From Acidimangrovimonas sp. (GTDB lineage: Bacteria > Pseudomonadota > Alphaproteobacteria > Rhodobacterales > Rhodobacteraceae), in NCBI GenBank assembly GCA_030147905.1, contig JASBUM010000162.1:1-17103 (forward strand): a stretch of 17,103 nucleotides of DNA, read 5' to 3'. The notes under the pieces are model-generated. The model did no database searches. It was not told where the DNA came from and worked only from the letters and a program-made list of their open reading frames with translations. A program made the position numbers and the translations under genes. Below, one piece after another: positions 7,046 through 13,868 of the stretch (position 1 is its first letter; the number at the start of each line of letters is the position of its first letter).

Positions 7046-7957
7046 TCATGACCGGCTGACCTTCAGCCGGTCCGAAAGCTGGCGCGCGCATTGCGTGACA
7101 TTGCGAATGACGTGGCTGCGATAGGCATCGCTGTTCTTGTGGGCGCCGAAACTGGCCGAGATCGAGGCGATCACCGCGCCCTTCTCGTCGCGCAAGGCGG
7201 CGCCGCAGCAGACGACACCGCGTTCCAGTTCCTCGATGTCGACCGCGAAGCCGTTGCGGCGGACATGGCGCAACTCCTCCATCAATCCCGACAGCGTCGT
7301 GATCGTATGTTCGGTGTAGGCGGCAAGCCCGTTGGCCGAAACCACGCGGACCATCTCGGACTCGGGCAGCCAGGCCAGGATCGCCTTGCCGGTAGCGGTG
7401 GCATGGGCGGCGGTCATCTTCTTCAGCTCGTCCGGCTCGCGCATGCCCGAGCCCTGTCCAATGCGCAGTTGCGTCAGCAGGTTGTTTTCCCGCAGCACCG
7501 CCAATTGGACCCCCTCGCCCAGACTTTCGGCGAGCGCCGCCAGCGCGGGGCGGACGAATTCGGCGAGGTCGATCTCGCGGCGGCTGAGGCTGGCAAGTTC
7601 GCCCAGACGCGACGACAGAAGATACCCGCGGTTACGCCCGGCATGCAGGACATAGCCGCGCCGGACCAATGTCGCCACCAGATGGTGGCAGGTCGACGGG
7701 TTGAGCCGCGCCTGTGCCGCGAGATCGTTCAGCGGCACCGGTTCACGCGCGGCGGCGAGAACCTCGATCAGGGTCAGCGCGCGTTCCACCGACTGGATCG
7801 AGCGCCCCGACGTCCCCGTCCCGGAAGCGGGCACCACGCCCGTCTGCCCAGCGGGCGATGCGAGTCCGCCGGGGGCCCCTATACGCGCGGTGGCGCCGGC
7901 ATGGGCCTCGGTTCCGCCCATGCCCTGGCCGCTGATGATTGCAAGCTTCTCGTCCAT
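7046..7957 (-). CDS. IclR-family transcriptional regulator
   Basis: Probable ligand-responsive regulator of the downstream dehydrogenase/hydroxylase/transporter operon. Counting from a possible upstream ATG at 7969, the winged helix-turn-helix lies at about residues 58-115 (PLNDLAAQARLNPSTCHHL). The effector-binding IclR domain covers about 120-303 and includes the conserved AAHATATGKAILAW. The start is uncertain: ATGs lie at 7969, 7960 and 7957. I chose 7957 because GAGG sits 6 nt upstream of it, whereas 7969 lacks a clear ribosome binding site. An odd feature is a Gly/Ala/Thr-rich, probably disordered N-terminal extension of about 50 residues; IclR proteins are typically about 250-260 residues. 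It is the first gene of the operon and probably controls its own promoter, where a TTTCA/TGAAA palindrome lies. Effector and sign of regulation are unknown. Confidence 0.9.
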   Translation of the reverse strand: MDEKLAIISGQGMGGTEAHAGATARIGAPGGLASPAGQTGVVPASGTGTSGRSIQSVERALTLIEVLAAAREPVPLNDLAAQARLNPSTCHHLVATLVRRGYVLHAGRNRGYLLSSRLGELASLSRREIDLAEFVRPALAALAESLGEGVQLAVLRENNLLTQLRIGQGSGMREPDELKKMTAAHATATGKAILAWLPESEMVRVVSANGLAAYTEHTITTLSGLMEELRHVRRNGFAVDIEELERGVVCCGAALRDEKGAVIASISASFGAHKNSDAYRSHVIRNVTQCARQLSDRLKVSRS

Positions 7958-8008
7958 CATGGTCCTCATGTTCTGAAAAATGGCCCGATTCCGTCAAACA
8001 ATTTCGAC

Positions 8009-8037
8009 AAAATAAAATTCTGTTTCATGATGTGAAA
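8009..8037 (-). promoter_or_regulatory. Candidate promoter of the iclR-led operon
   Basis: Reading the minus strand, TTTCAC (8037-8032) and TATTTT (8014-8009) are separated by 17 bp inside an A+T-rich island (about 7971-8060) that stands out from the GC-rich surroundings. Matches to sigma-70 consensus are partial. The start would lie near 8002, giving a leader of about 45 nt. Confidence 0.35.
8023..8037. promoter_or_regulatory. Candidate IclR operator: TTTCA-N5-TGAAA palindrome
   Basis: A perfect inverted repeat, TTTCA (8023-8027), TGATG spacer, TGAAA (8033-8037), lies upstream of the iclR-like gene and overlaps the candidate -35 region. IclR-family proteins bind short A+T-rich palindromes of about this size, so autoregulation is plausible. 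The link to this regulator is inferred. Confidence 0.4.
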
Positions 8038-8131
8038 TTAATATCCACCAGTTGCAATTTTCAGGCAATTCGGCAGGTTACGAGGCCGGTCATCCGCTGC
8101 GCACCGGCGGCGATCGCCCGGGGTCGTATGG

Positions 8132-8164
8132 GTGCCGGGCGCGAAGCACGCGCCGACCCGGCAC
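8132..8164. other. Long GC-rich imperfect hairpin in the dnaE2-iclR gap
   Basis: GTGCCG (8132-8137) pairs with CGGCAC (8159-8164), and GGCGCG (8138-8143) pairs with CGCGCC (8149-8154), leaving a 4-nt bulge. It lies downstream of the dnaE2 terminator candidate and upstream of the IclR promoter region. It could be a second terminator arm or part of a small RNA; nothing else identifies it. Confidence 0.3.
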
Positions 8165-8207
8165 GCGGGGCAGACCCGTCAAGGCCGGGATGAACGCTCG
8201 AGCTTGA

Positions 8208-8235
8208 AACATCCGGCGGCACCGGCCCGGATGTT
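8208..8235 (-). terminator. Candidate terminator after dnaE2
   Basis: A perfect 9-bp stem, AACATCCGG (8208-8216) with CCGGATGTT (8227-8235), and a 10-nt loop, beginning 8 bp beyond the dnaE2 stop. On the minus strand the stem is followed by a weak run (GUUUC). The stem is strong and the U-tract poor, so efficiency is uncertain. Confidence 0.5.
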
Positions 8236-8243
8236 CCCCGGCT

Positions 8244-11200
8244 TCAGTGGAAATCCCGGCTGGGAAACAGGCGTTTGGCCTGCTCGCGCGGATGGCGGGC
8301 GCGTGGGGGATGGCGCGGCGGGCGTGGGGCGTCGTCGGTCTCGGGGCGGGTCAGCCCCACCACGTCATCGAGCGGGTGGCCAAGATCGGAGAGCCGGTGC
8401 GAGAGATCCTCGACCTGCTCGGCGATCAGGTGAACGACGATACCCTCGCGCTCCAACCGACCGGTCACGCGCAACAGCCTGCCCCCCATCACCGCGCGGC
8501 GGAACCGTTCGAACACCCGGCGCCAGACGACGATATTCGACACCCCGGTCTCGTCCTCGAGCGTCAGGAAGATCACCCCCGAGGCGGTGCCGGGCCGCTG
8601 GCGGGTGATGACGAGGCCGCAGACGCTGATGCGTTTGGGTGGCACCTGGGGCAATCGGTCATGCGGTGTCAGCCCCGGCATTGACGGGCGCAGAAGCTCC
8701 ATCGGATGGGCGCGCAGGGTCAGGCGCAGCGCGACGTAATCCTCGACCACCTCCTGACCCAGATGCATCGGTGGCAGGGTCACGGGCGGCTCGGCCAATC
8801 CCTCGCCGTCGATCGGGTCGGAAAACAGCGGCAGCGGCTTGGGCGCGCGGATCGCCCGCACCGCCCAAAGTGCGTCGCGCCGGGTCAGCCCCATGCCGGC
8901 GAAGGCATCGGCCTCGGCCAGACGCTCCAGCGCGGGCGGCTGGATCCCGGCGCGCAGCCACAGCGCCTGGGGATCCGGGTAACCGTTGCCGCGCGCGGCG
9001 GCGATCCAGCCCGCATCCTCCTGACGAAAACCCTTGATCTGGCGAAAGCCGAGCCGCAGCGCAAGCCGCCCGTCGGCGCGCCGTTCCAGAACATTGTCCC
9101 ATTCGCTGTGATTGACGCAGACCGGGCGCACCTCGACCCCGTGGTCGCGCAGATCACGGACGATCTGGGCGGGCGCATAGAAACCCATCGGCTGCGAATT
9201 CAGAAGCGCGCAGGCGAAGATCGCCGGATGATGACATTTCAGCCAGGACGAAACATAGGTCAGCATGGCGAAAGCCGCGGCATGGCTTTCGGGAAAACCG
9301 TAATCGGCGAAACCCTCGATCTGGGAAAAGCAGGCTTCGGCGATCTCGGCGCCATAGCCATTCGCCTGCATGCCCTTGATGAAACGTTCGCGGTGTTGCC
9401 CGATCGTGCCCATCCGCCGGAACGAGGCCAGCGAGCGGCGCAGCTGGTCGGCCTCTTCCGCCGAATAGCCGGCGCCGACCACCGCGATCTGCATTGCCTG
9501 TTCCTGGAACAGCGGCACGCCGAGGGTCTTGCGGGTGACCTCTTCCAGCGCCGGGCCGAAGGGCTCAGGTTGCTCCAACCCCTGGCGGCGGCGGATATAG
9601 GGTTTGACCATGCCGCCCTGGATCGGGCCGGGGCGGACGATGGCGACCTCGATGACGAGATCGTAGAAGGTGGCGGGCTTCATCCGCGGCAGGAAATTCA
9701 TCTGCGCCCGGCTTTCGACCTGGAACACCCCGACCGCATCGGCGCGCTGCAGCATCGCATAGGTCGCCGGGTCCTCCTGCGGCACGTGATCGAGGGTCAT
9801 CTGCGTCTTCTCATGGCGATCCAGAAGCGCGAAAGCCTTGCGGATGCAGGTCAGCATCCCGAGCGAGAGCACATCGACCTTGAGGATGCCGAGCGCGTCG
9901 ATGTCGTCCTTGTCCCATTCGATGACGGTGCGGTCCTCCATCGCCGCATTCTCGATCGGGCAGAGTTCGTCCAGACGCCCCTTGGTGATGACGAAACCGC
10001 CGACATGTTGGGAAAGATGGCGGGGGAAGCCGATGATCTCGCCGATCAGGCGGATGGTCTGGGCCAGGCGCCGATCCTTGGGGTCGAGGCCCAATTCGCG
10101 GATGCGGGCGGGATCGGCGCCGCCGTTGGACATCCCCCAGATCTGGCCCGACAAGGCCGCGGTCACGTCCTGGGACAGGCCCATGACCTTGCCTACCTCG
10201 CGGATCGCGGCGCGCGAGCGGAAATGGATCACCGTGGCGCAAAGGCCGGCGCGGTGGCGGCCGTATTTCTCATAGATCCACTGGATCACCTCCTCGCGCC
10301 GCTCATGTTCGAAATCGACGTCGATATCGGGCGGCTCGCCGCGATGGCGCGAGATGAAGCGCTCGAACACCATGCCGATCATGTCGGGGGCGACATCGGT
10401 GATCCCGAGCAGGTAGCACAGCACCGAATTGGCGGCCGAGCCGCGCCCCTGGCACAGGATGCCGCGCGCCCGCGCCTCGGCCACGATGTCGTGGACGGTG
10501 AGAAAATAGGCGGCATAGCCCAGCTCGCCCACCAGCGAGAGCTCCTTGTTCATGAGGGCATGGACCCGGTCCGGGGCGCCGCCGGGATAGCGTCGTGCCA
10601 TGCCTTCGCGCGACAGCCGCTCGAGCCGGGTCTGGGGGGGCTCGCCCGCCGCGATCTCGTCGGGATATTCATAGCTGAGTTCGGACAGATCGAAGCTGCA
10701 GCGGGCGGCGATCTCCAGCGTGCGGCGAATGGCGGCGGGGTGATCGCGGTAAAGCCGGATCATGTCGGCAGCGCCCTTGAGGCGGCGTTCGGCATTGGGC
10801 AGGGCGCGGGTGCCGATGCGGTCGATGGTGAGATGTTCGCGCAGGCAGGTCAGCACGTCGGCCAATTGGCGACGATGGGCGCGGTGCATCAGCACGTCAC
10901 CCGCCGCGACCATCGGCGTGTTGCAGCGCAGCGCCAGAGCGGCGCAATCCGCGAACCAGGCCTGATCGGAACCGTCGTAGCGCGGCGCGGCGCCGAGGAA
11001 GACATGGCCGGGAAAGCGGCGCTGAAGCCGTTGGAGCGGGGTGACGGCGCAGCTCAGATCGGCCGGCGGCAGGGCGATCAGGATCAGGCCGCGGGCGCCC
11101 GCTTCGAGATCGTGCAATTGCAGGTGGCATTCGCCCTTTTCCGCCCGCCGTTTGCCCAGCGTCAGCAGCCGGGCGAGCCGATGATAGGCGGCGCGGTCGG

Positions 11201-11663
11201 TGGGCAGCGCCAGCCATTCGATGGGGCAGTCGCGCAGCACCAGCCGGGCGCCGACGATCAGCCGGGGCAGCCGTGGCGCGGCCGGCCGCGGCAGATCGCG
11301 CGGCGCGCCCACTTCCTGACGCGAGCAGGAATCGATCCGGTGGGTTGAGCGGATGCGCAAGACTTCTTCGGCTTCCCGGCGCAGGGCCTTGAGCGCGGAA
11401 TGGGCGCGCACCACGCCGGCCAGCGAATTGCGGTCGGTGATGGCGATCGCGGCGAGGCCGAGTTCGGTTGCGCGCAGCATCAGTTCCTCGGGATGGGAGG
11501 CGCCGGTCAGGAAGGTGAAATTCGAGGTGACACAGAGTTCGGCATAGGAGGACAGGCCGGTGGGGGCGGACAGGTCGGCGGGGGCGCTGCCCCCGGCGCC
11601 TGCGGGCGCCTCCCCCGCGGTATTTCCGTCCGGCAGAAGGGGTGAGGAGGGAGGCCTGTTCAT
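8244..11663 (-). CDS. dnaE2: Error-prone DNA polymerase DnaE2 (ImuC)
   Basis: C-family polymerase for mutagenic translesion synthesis in the ImuA-ImuB-DnaE2 mutasome. The product has 1139 residues. The PHP domain is N-terminal and lacks the metal-binding HxH of replicative DnaE (TSNFTFLTGASHPEEL at that place), as is usual for DnaE2. The palm carries PDIDVDF at 445-451, with Asp448 and Asp450 as catalytic aspartates, and a third Asp597 in ILKVDVLSLG. The fingers region and SQHVGGFVI follow family pattern, and a C-terminal OB-fold segment has VCGLVITRQRPGT and GVIFLTLEDETG. The start at 11663 overlaps the imuB stop as ATGA and has AGGGGGA 6 nt upstream; the open frame continues to 11750 but has no comparable signal. 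An Arg/Pro-rich insert of about 30 residues sits in the PHP domain after HSALKALRREAEE. Confidence 0.96.
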   Translation of the reverse strand: MNRPPSSPLLPDGNTAGEAPAGAGGSAPADLSAPTGLSSYAELCVTSNFTFLTGASHPEELMLRATELGLAAIAITDRNSLAGVVRAHSALKALRREAEEVLRIRSTHRIDSCSRQEVGAPRDLPRPAAPRLPRLIVGARLVLRDCPIEWLALPTDRAAYHRLARLLTLGKRRAEKGECHLQLHDLEAGARGLILIALPPADLSCAVTPLQRLQRRFPGHVFLGAAPRYDGSDQAWFADCAALALRCNTPMVAAGDVLMHRAHRRQLADVLTCLREHLTIDRIGTRALPNAERRLKGAADMIRLYRDHPAAIRRTLEIAARCSFDLSELSYEYPDEIAAGEPPQTRLERLSREGMARRYPGGAPDRVHALMNKELSLVGELGYAAYFLTVHDIVAEARARGILCQGRGSAANSVLCYLLGITDVAPDMIGMVFERFISRHRGEPPDIDVDFEHERREEVIQWIYEKYGRHRAGLCATVIHFRSRAAIREVGKVMGLSQDVTAALSGQIWGMSNGGADPARIRELGLDPKDRRLAQTIRLIGEIIGFPRHLSQHVGGFVITKGRLDELCPIENAAMEDRTVIEWDKDDIDALGILKVDVLSLGMLTCIRKAFALLDRHEKTQMTLDHVPQEDPATYAMLQRADAVGVFQVESRAQMNFLPRMKPATFYDLVIEVAIVRPGPIQGGMVKPYIRRRQGLEQPEPFGPALEEVTRKTLGVPLFQEQAMQIAVVGAGYSAEEADQLRRSLASFRRMGTIGQHRERFIKGMQANGYGAEIAEACFSQIEGFADYGFPESHAAAFAMLTYVSSWLKCHHPAIFACALLNSQPMGFYAPAQIVRDLRDHGVEVRPVCVNHSEWDNVLERRADGRLALRLGFRQIKGFRQEDAGWIAAARGNGYPDPQALWLRAGIQPPALERLAEADAFAGMGLTRRDALWAVRAIRAPKPLPLFSDPIDGEGLAEPPVTLPPMHLGQEVVEDYVALRLTLRAHPMELLRPSMPGLTPHDRLPQVPPKRISVCGLVITRQRPGTASGVIFLTLEDETGVSNIVVWRRVFERFRRAVMGGRLLRVTGRLEREGIVVHLIAEQVEDLSHRLSDLGHPLDDVVGLTRPETDDAPRPPRHPPRARHPREQAKRLFPSRDFH

Positions 11664-13138
11664 GCGAATTCCCCCTGCACGAACCAGCCGGGATCGCGGG
11701 GCGTGTAGAACATCCACAAACGGCGGCCCTGACGCGTATCCACGCGCCAATAGTCGCGCAGGCCACGGTACCAGTTCTCATCGTCGAGCCACCATTCGGG
11801 GGCGATGCGTTCGGGGCCGGTGGCGCGGCCGGTGGTAAAGTCCATGCGCCGCCAGCGGAAGCGCGCGGGAGGGGCCGCGCCGGTTGCGGCGATGGCTTCG
11901 GGCGGGAACAGGTGCAAGGGCCGCGGCTGCGGACAGGCCCAGCCGCTTTCGGCCGTGCTGAAGGCTGCCGGGGCGACGAGGAAGGCGCGTTCCGGGATAT
12001 GGCTGTCGGCGGGCAGGAAGCGCCGGATATTCTCGAGCCCGATACGGGTGCCGATCCGGGTGACCAGATCGTCGAGCCGGTCCGCGCGATCCCGTATCGT
12101 GGTGATCTGGCGCGTCGGCAGGGGCTCGACCCCCGATGCCTGCAGGCGAAGCTGATCGATGCCGAAACCCGCGTCGACCTCGGCCACGCCCCGTTCGAAG
12201 AGCGGCAGGAGACGATGGGGATCACGCATCGGCCGGGCGAGACGCAATTCGACCTGGCGGCTTTCCTGATCGACCCGGCGCAGGGTGAGGCACAGCACGC
12301 GGGCCCCCGTCTCTTCCGTACGCAGCTTGTCGCAAAGCGGCACCAGCAGACGGTCGAGACCGGCCATCACATCCTCGACCCGGCCGATCGGTTCGGGCAG
12401 GGTCAGGCGGGTGGCGTAATGGGGAGGCTCGGGCGCGGGCATGATCGGCTCGGGCTGATCCCCCAGCGCCTGATCGAGACGCCGCATCAGCCCGGGACCG
12501 AAGCGGCGGACAAGCGGGGCGCGCGGCGCCTGGGCCAAGGCGCCGATGGTGGCAAGGCCGAGACGTTGCAAGGCCACCGAAACCTCCGCCTCGATGCGCA
12601 GCGCGGCGACCGGCAGGGGCGCCAATGCCGCCCGCGTCTCGCCCGGACCGGCGGTCTGTGCCGCGCCATGCCGCGCCAGCGCCCAGGCCGCGCCGCGGGT
12701 ATCGGCCAGCCCCAGCCGCAGCGTCACCCCGGCCCGGTCCAGCCGCATCCGCATATCGGCCAGAAGCGCCGCCTCTCCGCCCACCAGATGGGCCGCCCCG
12801 GTGATGTCGAGCACCAGCCCGTCCCCCCCCTCGCAGCCGGCCCAGGGGCAATAGCGAAGCGCCCAGCGGCGCAAAAGCGCGAGGAAACGCGCATCCGCCA
12901 CCGGGTCGGCCGGCGCCGCCCGCAGATCGGGGCAATAGGCCCGCGCGTCGGCCAGAGGCATGCCGCGGCTCAGGCCGGCGCTTTCGGCAGCCGGGTTCAG
13001 GCAATGGATCCGTTCGGTATTGGCCTCGCGCAAGGTCAGCGCGAAGGGGCCATCAACCGGGCGCGCCCTGAGAACCCGGTCGCTCGCCAGCCGGGGAAAC
13101 CACATCGAGACAATGCGCCGCGCGATCCCATCGAACAT
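11660..13138 (-). CDS. imuB: ImuB, inactive Y-family polymerase homologue of the mutasome
   Basis: Adaptor subunit that links DnaE2 to the sliding clamp and ImuA. The product is 492 residues from the ATG at 13138. The polymerase-like core begins with IVSMWFPRLASDRVLR. It lacks the Y-family catalytic acidic motifs: the first aspartates are absent, and the second site reads GLVLDITGAAHL with one Asp. This is normal for ImuB. The little-finger-like region ends near LRLQASGVEPLP, and the C-terminal part includes LPADSHIPERAF and the conserved WWLDDENWYRGLRDYWRV block. The usual place for a clamp-binding motif reads QITTI (about 344-348), a weak match to QL[SD]LF. A TTG at 13150 with AGGA upstream is an alternative start. 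It overlaps imuA by 86 bp and dnaE2 by 4 bp, implying translational coupling. Confidence 0.95.
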   Translation of the reverse strand: MFDGIARRIVSMWFPRLASDRVLRARPVDGPFALTLREANTERIHCLNPAAESAGLSRGMPLADARAYCPDLRAAPADPVADARFLALLRRWALRYCPWAGCEGGDGLVLDITGAAHLVGGEAALLADMRMRLDRAGVTLRLGLADTRGAAWALARHGAAQTAGPGETRAALAPLPVAALRIEAEVSVALQRLGLATIGALAQAPRAPLVRRFGPGLMRRLDQALGDQPEPIMPAPEPPHYATRLTLPEPIGRVEDVMAGLDRLLVPLCDKLRTEETGARVLCLTLRRVDQESRQVELRLARPMRDPHRLLPLFERGVAEVDAGFGIDQLRLQASGVEPLPTRQITTIRDRADRLDDLVTRIGTRIGLENIRRFLPADSHIPERAFLVAPAAFSTAESGWACPQPRPLHLFPPEAIAATGAAPPARFRWRRMDFTTGRATGPERIAPEWWLDDENWYRGLRDYWRVDTRQGRRLWMFYTPRDPGWFVQGEFA

Positions 13139-13649
13139 GCCAGGCCCCAAGTGTTCCTGCTTTGTTCTTGATAAGATCCCAGCGCATCAGAGTCGAGTCC
13201 GCCCCCCGCGGATCGAAGAGCGGCGCGGCGCGCCAGCGGGTTTCGGCCGCGTTCGATCCCATGCCCTCGGGGATCATGCACAGGCCGGTCGTCTGGCCGT
13301 CTCTCGCCGCCAGTTGCAGCCGCCGCCCCTCGCGCAGATCCAGAGCGCGGGAAATCTCGATCACGACGAAAGGCAATGCCCCGTCGCGAAGGGCCTCTTC
13401 GGCCACGGCCAGACTGTCGGCCTGGTCCGCCGCATGCGCCAGAAGCAGCCCCGAGGGATCGCGAAACGGCAGGAGGCCAAGCGGGTTCAGCGTCTCGGTC
13501 CGCCAGCTTTCCCGCACCCAAAGCACCCGCCCCGCCCCCTGGGCCGCGGCCATGACGGCAAAGGCCGCGGCACCGGGGCCGCAGACCTCGTGCACGCGGG
13601 TCTTGCGCAGGGGGAAATGTGGAAGCGAAAGCCGGGTCATGCGCCACAT
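13053..13649 (-). CDS. imuA: ImuA, RecA-like mutasome protein
   Basis: First gene of the imuA-imuB-dnaE2 operon. The 198-residue product resembles a shortened RecA core. Where RecA has its Walker A loop this protein has VCGPGAAAFAVMAA, without the GKT residues, so ATP binding is doubtful, as reported for other ImuA proteins. Other recognisable blocks are VLWVRESWRTETLNPLGL, LPFVVIEISRALDLREGRRL, and near the end TLMRWDLIKNKAGTLGAWHVRWD. The start is uncertain: ATGs at 13649 and 13640 both lack a good ribosome binding site. It overlaps imuB by 86 bp (98 if imuB uses TTG 13150). The operon is expected to be DNA-damage-induced, but I found no GTTC-N7-GTTC, GTTC-N7-GATC or GAAC-N7-GAAC box in the 219 bp between imuA and the divergent regulator. 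Confidence 0.9.
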   Translation of the reverse strand: MWRMTRLSLPHFPLRKTRVHEVCGPGAAAFAVMAAAQGAGRVLWVRESWRTETLNPLGLLPFRDPSGLLLAHAADQADSLAVAEEALRDGALPFVVIEISRALDLREGRRLQLAARDGQTTGLCMIPEGMGSNAAETRWRAAPLFDPRGADSTLMRWDLIKNKAGTLGAWHVRWDRAAHCLDVVSPAGERPGSQGAPG

Positions 13650-13820
13650 CTACGACACCGGCCCCGGAAATCAAACGGCAGACATTCAAACGACCGCGTA
13701 CTCTGCAACGCCCGAAGAGGCCCCGCGAAGGTGTTCGAATCCATCCCAAAAATGCCGGAACGCCGGGATGCATGGCCCGCGGGAAGCGATCAGGATTCGG
13801 GTTTTGTAGGGCAGGTGTGA

Positions 13821-13826
13821 TATGAT
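13821..13826 (+). promoter_or_regulatory. Candidate -10 box of the ScfR-like regulator gene
   Basis: TATGAT matches the sigma-70 -10 consensus at five of six positions, about 43 bp before the ATG. No good -35 lies at 17-18 bp upstream. The rest of the 13650-13868 gap, which should also hold the divergent imuA promoter, shows no other strong signal. Confidence 0.35.
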
Positions 13827-13837
13827 CCGGGCAGAGG

Positions 13838-13855
13838 CTGTAAATTTGTAAACAC
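13838..13855 (+). promoter_or_regulatory. Candidate ScfR operator, copy 1 (autoregulatory)
   Basis: CTGTAAATTTGTAAACAC contains two TGTAA units 8 bp apart and lies 13 bp before the regulator ATG, just after the candidate -10. It is 15/18 identical to the element at 16487-16504. TTTGTAAA differs by one base from TTTGCAAA, the half-site I recall for the R. sphaeroides ScfR protein PccR and for RamB. Binding by this regulator is inferred. Confidence 0.55.
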
Positions 13856-13868
13856 GGTCGGCGCGGAT

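Noticed and set aside
8706..11348. Open frame of about 880 codons on the plus strand opposite dnaE2
   Set aside because: dnaE2 on the minus strand has catalytic motifs in order. The antisense translation has no recognisable pattern and reflects codon-position GC bias.
11664..11750. Upstream start for dnaE2 at 11750
   Set aside because: The 29 extra residues lie wholly within imuB, show no family similarity, and lack the ribosome binding site seen before 11663.
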